This document shows positions 50,988 to 59,056 of a stretch of DNA of 64,000 nucleotides, piece by piece (within the stretch, counting starts at the first letter, position 1; each line of letters starts with the position of its first letter). The translations under genes were made by a program, and so were the position numbers. Location of the stretch: assembly GCF_030758975.1 (NCBI RefSeq), contig NZ_CP132359.1, forward strand, positions 3,431,283-3,495,282, in the 5' to 3' direction. Source of the DNA: Bosea beijingensis. Lineage in GTDB: Bacteria; Pseudomonadota; Alphaproteobacteria; Rhizobiales; Beijerinckiaceae. The notes under the pieces were generated by a model. That model was not told where the DNA came from. It did not search any database and worked only from the letters and a program-made list of their open reading frames with translations.

Positions 50988-51913
50988 TCACGCCTTCGGC
51001 AGGCCGGGCGGGTTGGTGCGGGATTCCTCAATCGCCTCGGCCGAGAGGTTCCAGCGGGCCAGAACCTTGGCGTAGGTGCCGTTCCTGATCTGGGTATTGA
51101 GCGCCTGGGTGATCGCTTCGGCGAGGCCGGCGCCCTTGCGGGTCGTGACCGCGATCTCGGCGAGGATCGGCCAGCCGCCAGAGAAATTGCCGGCGAGCCG
51201 GGTCTTGTTCTCGCGCGCGGCCTTGTAGCTCAGCAGGGCGTTGGGGCCGAGATAGGCGTCGGCTATTCTAACGCGAGATAGAGCACGACGTCGTCGTCGT
51301 AATACTGGATGTCGACAGGCTTCAGCCCGTCCTTGAGATTGGCCTCGTTCCAGCGCAGCAGGATCTGCTCCTGGTTGGTGCCGGCGCCGACGATGATCTT
51401 GAGGCCGGCGACGTCGCGGGGCTCGCGAATGTCGATCTCGTTGCCCTTCTTCACGTAGAAGCCGAGCAGATCCTTGCGATAGGTCGAGAAGTCGAACTTC
51501 TCCTTGCGCTGCTCGGTGACGGTGACGTTGGAGATCACCGCGTCGAACTTGCCGGAGGTGACGCCGAGCGGCCAATCGGCCCAGGCGGTCGGGACGACCT
51601 CCAGCTTGCGGCCGAGCGCGTCGGCGATGAGCTGCGCGATATCGGGCTCCGCGCCGATGATCGTCTTGGTGTCATCGGCATAGCCGCCGAAGGGGAAGCG
51701 CCCGGTATTGTTGGCGACGGTGAAGACGCCGTCCTTCGCGAATTTGGCGTCCTTCGCGATGAGCTTGATCGCCTGTTCATCGATCTGCGCGCGGGGGCGG
51801 CCCGGCTGCTCGGGCGAGAGGTCGATGCCCTGCTGGGCAAAGACGCGGCCGGGCAGGATGGCGGCCGAGGCGGCGCCGGCGAGGAGGCTGAGCGAATTGC
51901 GTCGCGTGATCAT
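50988..51913 (-). pseudogene. Frameshifted ABC substrate-binding protein gene
   Basis: The first part (51913 down to 51263) encodes a signal peptide and 216 residues close to the next gene downstream. It stops at a TAG after the codons for YYDDDVVLYLALE. The rest of the protein, from ADAYLGPNALLSYKAAREN to RTNPPGLPKA, continues in another frame down to 50988. Compared with the intact paralogue, where VALRGGRVDVVV spans this point, about seven bases are missing near 51270. The two parts together would give a full-length protein, so this is a recent inactivation, or a sequencing error. Confidence 0.85.
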
Positions 51914-51945
51914 GGTCGATTTCCTTGTGAAGCGTGGCGGGGAAT

Positions 51946-53727
51946 TCAGAGCACCTTGGCGAGGAATTCGCGGGTGCGGCTGTGACTGGGATTGCCGAGC
52001 ACGTCGGCCGGGGCGCCGCTTTCGACGATGCTGCCTGCCTCCATGAAGACGACCTGGTCGGCGACTTCGCGGGCGAAGCCGATCTCATGGGTGACGATGA
52101 CCAGCGTCGTGCCCGAGCGGGCGAGCTCCTTGATGACGTCGAGGACTTCGCCGACGAGCTCGGGGTCGAGCGCCGAGGTCGGCTCGTCGAAGAGCAGGAC
52201 TTTTGGTTTGAGGGCGAGCGCTCGGGCGATGGCGACGCGCTGCTGCTGGCCGCCGGAGAGCTGGCGCGGATAGGCGTTCGCCTTCTCGGCCAGGCCGACG
52301 CGGGCGAGCAGTTCCTGCGCCTCGGCAAAAGCCTGCTCGCGAGAGAGGCCGCGCACGGTCACCGGCGCCTCGGCGATGTTCTCGATCGCGGTCAGGTGCG
52401 GGAAGAGATTGAAGTTCTGGAAGACCATGCCGACATCGACGCGCCGGGCCAGAATATCCTTCTCCTTCAGCTCGTAGAGCGTCTCGCCGTCCTGCCGGTA
52501 GCCGATCAGCTCGCCGTCGATGGCGATGAAGCCTTCGTCGACGCGCTCCAGATGATTGATCGAGCGCAGCAGGGTCGACTTGCCGGAGCCGGACTGGCCG
52601 ATGATCGCGGTGACGCCGCCGGGGCGCAGCGACAGGCTGACATCGTCGAGCACCTTGAGCGGGCCAAAACTCTTCGAGACATGGCTGATCCGGATCTCGC
52701 CGCCGCTGCGTGGCGAGAGCGTGGCGAGCGAGGCCGTGCGCGGTGCGGTGGGGGCATGTGTAGGGGCGGTGAAGCCGACGCGGTTCCGGCCGAGCCAGCG
52801 CCGGGCCGTGTCGATCGCCGAGGGCGGCGGGTTGCGCAGGGCGCCCCGGGCATAGTGACGCTCGATATGGCGCTGGAAGAAGGAGAGGACGCTGAGAATG
52901 ACGAGGTACCAGACCGTCGCCACCATCAGCAGCGGGATCACCTCGAGATTGCGCCGGTAGATGACCTGGATGGTGTAGAACAGCTCCGGCAGGGCCAGGA
53001 TGTAGACCTGGCTTGTGCCCTTCGCGAGGCTGATGATCTCGTTGAAGGCGGTCGGCAGAATCGAGCGCATCGCCTGCGGCAGCACGATCCGCGAGACCTG
53101 GCGGTGCTTCGGCAGCCCGAGCGCGGCCGCGGCCTCATGCTGGCCCTGGTCGACGGCGAGGATGCCGCCACGCACGATCTCGGAGGAGAAGGCGGCGGCG
53201 TTCAGTGTCAGGCCCAGCACGGCGGCGAGGAAGGGCGTGATGAGCTGCGTCGTCTGCCAGGAGCCGAGGCTGATATCGGTGAAGGGGATGCCGAGCCAGA
53301 TCGTGCTGTAGAGATAGCCGAGATTGTTCAGGATCAGCAGCAGCACGATCAGCGGGATCGAGCGGAAGAGCCAGACATAGCCCCAGGACAGCGAGGCGAG
53401 CAGTGGCGAGCCGGAAACTCGCGCCAGCGCCAGCACCGTGCCGAGCAGGAAGCCGAAGACCGTGCCGAGCAGGGTCAGGAACAACGTGCGGCCGAGCCCG
53501 ACCAGCACAGGCTCGGCGAAGAACCACTCCGCGAAGACGTCCCAGCCCCAGCGCGGGTTGGAGAGCACCGAATTCAGGACCGCGAAGATCACGACGGCGG
53601 CGAAGACGGTGCCGATGGTCCGTCCCGGATAGCGGGCGGGGACGATGCGATAGCGGCTGAAATCGCGGTGCGGGGCTGGATTCTGGGCGTGCGTGGGCAA
53701 GCCCGCGAAATCGCTGGCGAGGGTCAT
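51946..53727 (-). CDS. Amino acid ABC transporter, fused permease and ATPase
   Basis: 593 residues joining two normally separate subunits. The permease part (about 1-300) has five to six helices and the EAA loop [20 protein letters not shown] (198-217). A Pro-rich linker (about 300-340) leads to a HisP/GlnQ-type ATPase: Walker [10 protein letters not shown] (377-385), LSGGQQQR, Walker B VLLFDEP and the switch His in VTHE, all intact. A homodimer would provide two membrane and two ATPase domains. It is the fifth gene of the operon, just before the binding-protein genes. Confidence 0.93.
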   Translation of the reverse strand: MTLASDFAGLPTHAQNPAPHRDFSRYRIVPARYPGRTIGTVFAAVVIFAVLNSVLSNPRWGWDVFAEWFFAEPVLVGLGRTLFLTLLGTVFGFLLGTVLALARVSGSPLLASLSWGYVWLFRSIPLIVLLLILNNLGYLYSTIWLGIPFTDISLGSWQTTQLITPFLAAVLGLTLNAAAFSSEIVRGGILAVDQGQHEAAAALGLPKHRQVSRIVLPQAMRSILPTAFNEIISLAKGTSQVYILALPELFYTIQVIYRRNLEVIPLLMVATVWYLVILSVLSFFQRHIERHYARGALRNPPPSAIDTARRWLGRNRVGFTAPTHAPTAPRTASLATLSPRSGGEIRISHVSKSFGPLKVLDDVSLSLRPGGVTAIIGQSGSGKSTLLRSINHLERVDEGFIAIDGELIGYRQDGETLYELKEKDILARRVDVGMVFQNFNLFPHLTAIENIAEAPVTVRGLSREQAFAEAQELLARVGLAEKANAYPRQLSGGQQQRVAIARALALKPKVLLFDEPTSALDPELVGEVLDVIKELARSGTTLVIVTHEIGFAREVADQVVFMEAGSIVESGAPADVLGNPSHSRTREFLAKVL

Positions 53728-53768
53728 GGCTGGCTCTTCTTGTTATGGGAGAGGGAGAAGCGGCCCGG

Positions 53769-54305
53769 TCAGGCGGCGCTGCGGGCGGCGTGGCTGTCCG
53801 GCGGGCGCGGCAGCGAGGCCGGGAGCGCGGAGAGCTCCTTCTCGAAGGGCAGCTTCCGATAGAACTCTGGATCGGCCGAGACGTCGAAGAGCGGCGTGTA
53901 GCCGGTCTCCAGATAGAGCCCCCTGGCCTCGGGCTGGCGGAAGCCGGTGGTCAGGTAGATCTTGCCATAGCCCTGCCGGACGGCCTGCGCCTCGACCTCG
54001 GCGACGATGCGGCGGGCAAGGCCCTGACGACGGAAATCGCTATGGGTCCAGATGCGCTTCATCTCGGCCGTGCGTTCGTCGAAGCGCTTGAAGGCGCCGC
54101 CGGCGATGGGCCGGCCGTCGCGCAGCAACAGCACGAAATTGCCGTCCGGCGGGGCGAAAAGCTCGGCCGGATAGCGGCTCATCTCGGCGCCGGGCGGCTC
54201 GCCGAACTGGCTGCCATAGCGCGTGGCGTATTCCCAGGTGAGTTGCTCGACCAGGGGCTGGGCGAGGGGATGAAGCGGGGTCGTGTAGAAGAATTCGTCG
54301 GCCAT
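53769..54305 (-). CDS. GNAT family N-acetyltransferase
   Basis: 178 residues. The acetyl-CoA loop RRQGLARRIVAEVEAQAV, the beta-bulge region FVLLLRDGRPIAGGAFKRF and YLTTGFRQPEARGLYLETGY are GNAT features. In Bacillus ytm/yxe operons a GNAT enzyme N-acetylates S-substituted cysteines before oxygenase attack. The same company of genes here (NtaA-type oxygenase, second LLM protein, amino acid transporter) suggests the same step, 39 bp after the oxygenase gene. Confidence 0.87.
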   Translation of the reverse strand: MADEFFYTTPLHPLAQPLVEQLTWEYATRYGSQFGEPPGAEMSRYPAELFAPPDGNFVLLLRDGRPIAGGAFKRFDERTAEMKRIWTHSDFRRQGLARRIVAEVEAQAVRQGYGKIYLTTGFRQPEARGLYLETGYTPLFDVSADPEFYRKLPFEKELSALPASLPRPPDSHAARSAA

Positions 54306-54344
54306 GGCGTGAGCCTTTCCGTGCGGGAATTGCGGGGCGCGGGC

Positions 54345-55688
54345 TCAGCTCGCGCGGCGGGCCGGGGCGGCATCCGGTGCGGTCGCGTAGCGGCTCTCGC
54401 GGCGGGGGAGGCCGAGATGGTCGCGCAGGGTCGTGCCCGGCAGGTTGCGGTCGTAGACGCCGCGCTCCTCCAGCACCGGGATCACCAGCTCGACGAAATC
54501 GTCGAGGCCCTGGCCGATCACCGGGAAGCCGAGCACGAAGCCGTCGGCCGCCTGCGCCTCGACGCGCTCGATCAGCCTGCCGGCGATCTCCTCGGCCGAG
54601 CCGATGAGGTCGGTGCGGGGCGTCGCGGCTTCCAGTGCCGCCTCGCGCAGCGTCTGGCGCTTCAGGACGGCGTTGCGCTTGATACGGTCGGTGGTCGAGC
54701 GGAAGCTGTTCTTGCCGATGTCGCCGAGGTCGGGGAAAGGCGCATCGAGCGGATAGGCGCTGAAGTCGTGGTGGTCGAAATAGCGGCCGATATAGGCCAG
54801 CGCGTCCTCGATCGAGACGAGGTTGCGGATCGCCTGATACTTCTCCTCGGCCTCGGCCGCGGTGCGCCCGACGATCGGCCCGGCTCCGGGAAAGAGCTTC
54901 ACGTCGTCGACGCTGCGGCCATGGGCGACGGCGCTGGTCTTGATCGCGCGGTAGAGCGCCTGCGCCTCTTCCAGAGGGACATGATTGGCGAAGACCGCGT
55001 CGGCATGGCGGCCGGCGAGCCCGATGCCCGCTTCCGAGGCGCCGGCCTGGAACAGCACCGGCTGGCCCTGCTGCGAGCGCTGGATGTTGAGCGGGCCTTC
55101 GACCTGGAAGAAGCGGCCCTTGTGGTTCAGCGTATGCAGCTTGTCGCGATCGAAGAAGCGGCTGGCCTCGCGGTCGCGGATGAAGGCATCGTCGTCCCAG
55201 GAATCCCAGAGGCCCTTGGCGATATCGAGATATTCCTGCGCGATCTCGTAGCGGAGCGAATGCTCGGGATGCGGGCGGCTGTAGTTGCGGCCGGAGCCTT
55301 CCAGCGGCGAGGTCACAGCGTTCCAGCCCGCCCGGCCGCCCGAGATCAGGTCGAGCGAGGCGAATTGACGGGCGATCGTGTAGGGGTCGCTATAGGAGGT
55401 CGAGACCGTGCCGACGAGGCCGAGCTTCTTCGTCACTGTCGCGAGCGCCGAGAGGATGGTCAGCGGCTCGAAGCGGTTGAGGAAATGCGGGATCGACTTC
55501 TCGTTGATATAGAGCCCGTCCGCGACGAAGGCGAAGGCGATGCCGTTCTCCTCGGCCTTGCGGGCGTTGCGGATGAAGAAATCGAGATTGACGCTGGCAT
55601 CGGCCGGGTTGCTCGGGTGGCGCCAGGCGTTCATGTGGCTGCCGGCGCCCTGGAGCATCAGGCCGAAGGTGAGGCGGGTGCGGGACAT
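54345..55688 (-). CDS. NtaA/SnaA/DszA-type flavin monooxygenase
   Basis: 447 residues of the LLM superfamily, NtaA/YtnJ/YxeK branch: TFGLMLQGAGSHMNAWRHPS at the N-terminus, AFVADGLYI, GWNAVTSPLEGSGRNYSRPH (the branch marker), PVLFQAGASEAGIGLAGRHA and LFPGAGPIVGRT. It uses reduced FMN and oxygen; relatives cleave nitrilotriacetate, dibenzothiophene sulfone or N-acetyl-S-alkyl cysteines. A flavin reductase is encoded two genes upstream. The operon context favours an organosulfur substrate. Confidence 0.92.
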   Translation of the reverse strand: MSRTRLTFGLMLQGAGSHMNAWRHPSNPADASVNLDFFIRNARKAEENGIAFAFVADGLYINEKSIPHFLNRFEPLTILSALATVTKKLGLVGTVSTSYSDPYTIARQFASLDLISGGRAGWNAVTSPLEGSGRNYSRPHPEHSLRYEIAQEYLDIAKGLWDSWDDDAFIRDREASRFFDRDKLHTLNHKGRFFQVEGPLNIQRSQQGQPVLFQAGASEAGIGLAGRHADAVFANHVPLEEAQALYRAIKTSAVAHGRSVDDVKLFPGAGPIVGRTAAEAEEKYQAIRNLVSIEDALAYIGRYFDHHDFSAYPLDAPFPDLGDIGKNSFRSTTDRIKRNAVLKRQTLREAALEAATPRTDLIGSAEEIAGRLIERVEAQAADGFVLGFPVIGQGLDDFVELVIPVLEERGVYDRNLPGTTLRDHLGLPRRESRYATAPDAAPARRAS

Positions 55689-55715
55689 GGGATCAAGTCC
55701 TTTCGACAGAGGAGA

Positions 55716-56720
55716 TCAGGCCGCCAGCGCCGGCCTCTCGCCGGCGAGCAGCGTCAGGGAGGCGAGGCGCCGGCTGGTCAGGGCGGTCGGCGTGTCGATG
55801 ACGAATTCGGCGATGCCGAAGCGGGCATGCAGCCCGTCGAGTTCGCGCCGGACCTGCTCGGGCGTCCCGGCAAGGATGTGCGGCTTGCGGATCTCGGTGC
55901 TGTAGGAGGCCGCGCCGGCCTGGCGGGCATACTCGGCCGCCTGCTCCTCGCTGCCGAGATTGAGGTTCTGGCCGTTGTCGAGGGTCAGACGGACGACGCG
56001 GTGGTCCTCCGTCAGGTTCTGCGCCTCTTCGGCCGTCTCGGCGGCGAAGGCGGCCACCGCAAGCAGCAGGGGCGCCGTGCCGCCGGCCTTGGCATAGGCG
56101 TTCAGGCTCTCGTCGATCGCCTTGGGATCGCCGTTGTGATGGCCGGCAAAGACGAAGTGCCAGCCGCGCTCGCCCGCCTGCCGGGCGCTGTCCGGGCTCG
56201 CGCCGAGCAGGAAGCGCTCCGGCGTCACAGGCGGAACGGGCAGGGCGCGGGCCTTGTCCCGCGGGCCGTCCGTCACTGCCGGCGGCACGAGGAAGCCGTC
56301 GAGCTCGTCCAGCAAAGCCTCGAAGGACGGCGCGCGGGCCGGATCGTGCAATACGCGCAGCGCCTTGGTCGAGAGTGGCAGGCCGCCGGGCGCCTTGCCG
56401 ATGCCGAGATCGACGCGGCCGGGCGCGAGCGAGGCCAGCAGGTTGAAGGTCTCTGCGACCTTGTAGGGGCTGTGATGCGGCAAGAGGACGCCGCCTGAGC
56501 CGATGCGGATGCGCTGCGTGCGGGCCAGCAGATAGGCGGCGAACACTTCCGGTGCGGGGCTGACGAGGCCGGGGAAGTCATGGTGTTCGGCCAGCCAGAA
56601 GCGGTGGTAGCCGAGGCGCTCCGCCGCCTGGGCGAGGCTCACCGTGCGCTGCAATGCGGCGCCGGCGGTTTCGCCCTCGATGAGCGGGGTCTTGTCGAGA
56701 AGGCTCAGTGCGTAGGTCAT
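55716..56720 (-). CDS. LLM class flavin-dependent oxidoreductase (MsnO8/YtmO-like)
   Basis: 334 residues from ATG 56720. Luciferase-like fold without large insertions: YALSLLDKTPLIEGETAGAA, AERLGYHRFWLAEHHDFPG, IRIGSGGVLLPHHSPYKVAE and GRVDLGIGKAPGG, typical of the group-1 LLM branch that includes YtmO. It needs reduced FMN from a partner reductase. It lies 23 bp after the flavin reductase gene and before the NtaA-type gene; two different monooxygenases in one operon may attack different substrates or successive steps. Confidence 0.92.
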   Translation of the reverse strand: MTYALSLLDKTPLIEGETAGAALQRTVSLAQAAERLGYHRFWLAEHHDFPGLVSPAPEVFAAYLLARTQRIRIGSGGVLLPHHSPYKVAETFNLLASLAPGRVDLGIGKAPGGLPLSTKALRVLHDPARAPSFEALLDELDGFLVPPAVTDGPRDKARALPVPPVTPERFLLGASPDSARQAGERGWHFVFAGHHNGDPKAIDESLNAYAKAGGTAPLLLAVAAFAAETAEEAQNLTEDHRVVRLTLDNGQNLNLGSEEQAAEYARQAGAASYSTEIRKPHILAGTPEQVRRELDGLHARFGIAEFVIDTPTALTSRRLASLTLLAGERPALAA

Positions 56721-56743
56721 GGGTTTTGCTGCCGTTGGAGATG

Positions 56744-57322
56744 TCAGGCGGAGCGGAGGCCGAGCGCGGTCGTCGCCTCCTCGGCCATCCAGCCGAGTCG
56801 CTCGTAATCGCCGCGCCAGTAGAGGAGGGCGGCGTCGTTGCTGCCGAGCCGGATCTCGCGCACCCGGCCGATGACGATGGCGTGAGAGTGCCGCTCGATC
56901 AGCTCTTCCAGCTCGCAGTCGAGCGCGGCCAGCGCGCCTTCCAGGAGAGGCGTCCCGGTGCGGCCCTCGCTCCATTCCGCCTCGGCATAACGGGCCGGGC
57001 CCTTCTCGCCGCCGCGTCCGGCAAAGCGGTCCGCGACCTGCTTCTGCGTGGCGCTGAGGAAGTTCACGCCGAAGCTGCGATGGCGCGCGAGAACGGGATA
57101 GGTCGAGGAGGAGAGGTTGAGCCCGAACATCACGGTCGGAGGCTCGGCCGAGAGTGCGGAGAGCGAGGTCACGGTCAGGCCGGTGCGATCCTCGTCGCCT
57201 CCGGTGGTGATCACGGAGACGCCGCCGGCGAGGTGGCGCAAGGCTGTGCGGAAATCGCCGCGCGTGGCCGGACCGGCGGGGGCGCGGGGCGAAGTCGAGG
57301 ATGCAAGGGACAGGACCGCCAT
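56744..57322 (-). CDS. Flavin reductase family protein
   Basis: 192 residues. Split-barrel FMN-binding fold: FRTALRHLAGGVSVITTGGD, LTVTSLSALSAEPPTVMFGL, VLARHRSFGVNFLS and HAIVIGRVREIRL, as in HpaC-type reductases. It supplies reduced FMN to the two LLM monooxygenases encoded next. It is the first gene of the seven-gene leftward operon, whose promoter must lie in the long intergenic region shared with nap. The N-terminal 20 residues are low-complexity and the start is not certain. Confidence 0.9.
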   Translation of the reverse strand: MAVLSLASSTSPRAPAGPATRGDFRTALRHLAGGVSVITTGGDEDRTGLTVTSLSALSAEPPTVMFGLNLSSSTYPVLARHRSFGVNFLSATQKQVADRFAGRGGEKGPARYAEAEWSEGRTGTPLLEGALAALDCELEELIERHSHAIVIGRVREIRLGSNDAALLYWRGDYERLGWMAEEATTALGLRSA

Positions 57323-58058
57323 GGGAACCTCTGATTCAGGCCGTTCGGATTCGTGAGGACGGGGCGCCGACCGGTGGCGCGCCGCAGGCTGCCGCGAGGG
57401 GGACGAGGCAAGCGTCCTCCATCGCCGGAAGAACCGGCGTTGCGTGCAGTCGCGTTGGAAAGATTTCAGGCGCTCAGGACGCCCGATATCCTGTCAGGAA
57501 CATCGGTCCCAAAGAACCGGAACAGGGTTTTCTGAATTCGTGCATGTCGTCACCGACGCGTCTCCGTATCTCGGAGCCCACGAATTTCGTCGTGGTGCTT
57601 TTAGCATTGTTGACGCGGTGCAAGCTGCTCCAGCAAATCCCGCGAAGGAGCGATGCGAACACCGCCCGATACTGTCCATTCTTTCCGGCTGATGCTTCGC
57701 GGTCAATGAAACAGCTTTTCAAAGATCGCGCTGGCCGGAGGCGGAAGCGCCACCATGGCGACACGCGCTGGAAGAAATCCGCTCGCGCGCCCAAGCAGGC
57801 GTCCCGGGCGTCGCTCACCGCCGCGAAGAGCGGGCTGCCGCGCGGCGCGGGCCGGGCGGCATGTCCGGCAAGCAATAAGGGGACCATCCGGGGGATCGAT
57901 CGCATTTGCTGCGTCGTGTTTGCGTTATGTCAAAGACGGTCGCGGAATGGCGGTGCAATGCGGTCCCTGACATGGACAGCACCCGGCAATCCATATTCTC
58001 ATCAGTCGATCTCTCAACAGGGGCCGGTGCGATATGCGCTCGGCTGAAGGGGTAGGAG
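57323..58058. other. Long divergent intergenic region (organosulfur operon / nap)
   Basis: 736 bp without a supported gene; open frames here lack protein character. It must hold both divergent promoters. Two adjacent small hairpins occur, CTCCG/CGGAG (57562-57576) and CCACGA/TCGTGG (57578-57595), followed by TTTT on the plus strand, which looks like a weak rightward terminator. A FixK-type box is at 57920-57933. The stretch 57580-57720 is richer in A and T than its surroundings. Confidence 0.5.
57920..57933 (+). promoter_or_regulatory. Candidate FixK/FNR-type box upstream of nap
   Basis: TTGC-GTTATG-TCAA fits the rhizobial FixK pattern TTG(A/C)-N6-(T/G)CAA and matches seven of ten fixed positions of the FNR consensus. 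It ends 125 bp before napE, a plausible place for activation of the nap promoter in low oxygen. Confidence 0.5.
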
Positions 58059-58253
58059 ATGACGACCGAGACCGCGAAGACCGGCGGCCCGGAGGCCGCG
58101 ACCGAGAAGCCGACGAGGCGCGCCGAGCTCACCGCCTTCCTCATCCTGGCCGTGCTGATCTGGCCGGTCCTGTCGGTCGGTATCGTCGGCGGCTACGGCT
58201 TCCTTGTCTGGATGTCCCAGCTCGTCCTCGGCCCGCCCGGGCCTCCACGTTGA
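58059..58253 (+). CDS. napE: Periplasmic nitrate reductase membrane protein NapE
   Basis: 64 residues with one membrane helix (about 25-50: AFLILAVLIWPVLSVGIVGG, then YGFLVW) after a short polar N-terminus, matching NapE in size and sequence. Its function is unknown but it accompanies nap operons of many proteobacteria. First gene of napEFDABC; a good ribosome site (GTAGGAG) precedes it. Confidence 0.9.
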   Translation: MTTETAKTGGPEAATEKPTRRAELTAFLILAVLIWPVLSVGIVGGYGFLVWMSQLVLGPPGPPR

Positions 58254-58263
58254 GGAGGCAGGC

Positions 58264-58776
58264 ATGGGCGAGAATGCCATCGATTTCGGACGACGCCGCT
58301 TCCTGACCGGCCGCCCGGTGCAGCCGCAGCCGGAAGGCGTGCGGCCGCCATGGTCGCGCGCGGCTTCGGTCGCAGCGGCCTGCACCGGCTGCGGCGACTG
58401 CGTGCCGGCCTGTCCGCAGCAAATCATCGCGCTCGACGCCGGGGGCCGGCCGGCTCTGAGCTTCGCCGCAAGCGAGTGCAGCTTCTGCGGCGCCTGCGCG
58501 GAAGCCTGCCCCGAGCAGGTCTTCGATCGTCTGCTGCCGGCCTTCGCGCATGTCGCGGCGGTTGGCTCCGATTGCTTCGCCAGGCGCGGCATCGTCTGCC
58601 AGAGCTGCGGCGATGCCTGCCCGGAAAGCGCGATCCGCTTCCGGGCCCGCCTCGGCGGCCCGGCCCTGCCGGAGATTGCAAGCGACCGCTGCAATGGCTG
58701 CGGCGCCTGCATCGCCGCCTGCCCGGCGCAGGCTATCGCGGTCGGCGCGCGCCCGGCGGAGGCTGCCCATGCCTGA
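58264..58776 (+). CDS. napF: Iron-sulfur protein NapF
   Basis: 170 residues from ATG 58264, preceded by GAGGAGG. Four [4Fe-4S] cysteine groups are visible: Cys40-43-46-50, Cys72-75-78-82, Cys104-112-115-119 and Cys143-146-149-153. The N-terminal DFGRRRFLTGR is a typical NapF start, reminiscent of a twin-arginine motif, though NapF stays in the cytoplasm. It helps to assemble the Fe-S cluster of NapA before export. It overlaps napD by 8 bp. Confidence 0.93.
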   Translation: MGENAIDFGRRRFLTGRPVQPQPEGVRPPWSRAASVAAACTGCGDCVPACPQQIIALDAGGRPALSFAASECSFCGACAEACPEQVFDRLLPAFAHVAAVGSDCFARRGIVCQSCGDACPESAIRFRARLGGPALPEIASDRCNGCGACIAACPAQAIAVGARPAEAAHA

Positions 58777-59056
58777 GCGTTCCCGCCCGCGCTTCCACCA
58801 TATATCGAGCGCCGTCGTCTCGGCCCTGCCGGCCAAGGTCGAGGCCGTACTCGCCAGCATCGCGGAGCTTCCCGAGACCGAGATCCATCGGGTCGAGAAC
58901 GGCAAGATCGTGATCGTGTTGGAAGGTTCCAGCACCGGCGTGATCGGCGACCGGCTCGCCGCCATCAGCCTGATCGACGGCGTGCTCTCGGCCAACATGG
59001 TGTTCGAGCAGATCGAAGACCTCGAAACCCTCGACGACCCCGGAGTAATCCCATGA
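58769..59056 (+). CDS. napD: NapA signal-peptide chaperone NapD
   Basis: 95 residues, ferredoxin-like fold: [20 protein letters not shown], a helix containing LPETEIH, and [19 protein letters not shown]. NapD binds the twin-arginine signal of NapA and holds it until the cofactor is in place. The start ATG lies inside the napF end after GGAGG; its stop overlaps napA (ATGA). Confidence 0.93.
   Translation: MPERSRPRFHHISSAVVSALPAKVEAVLASIAELPETEIHRVENGKIVIVLEGSSTGVIGDRLAAISLIDGVLSANMVFEQIEDLETLDDPGVIP

Noticed and set aside
51263..51290. Programmed frameshift joining the two parts of the binding-protein gene
   Set aside because: No slippery sequence or following structure is visible, and compared with the intact paralogue several bases are missing, so a deletion is simpler.
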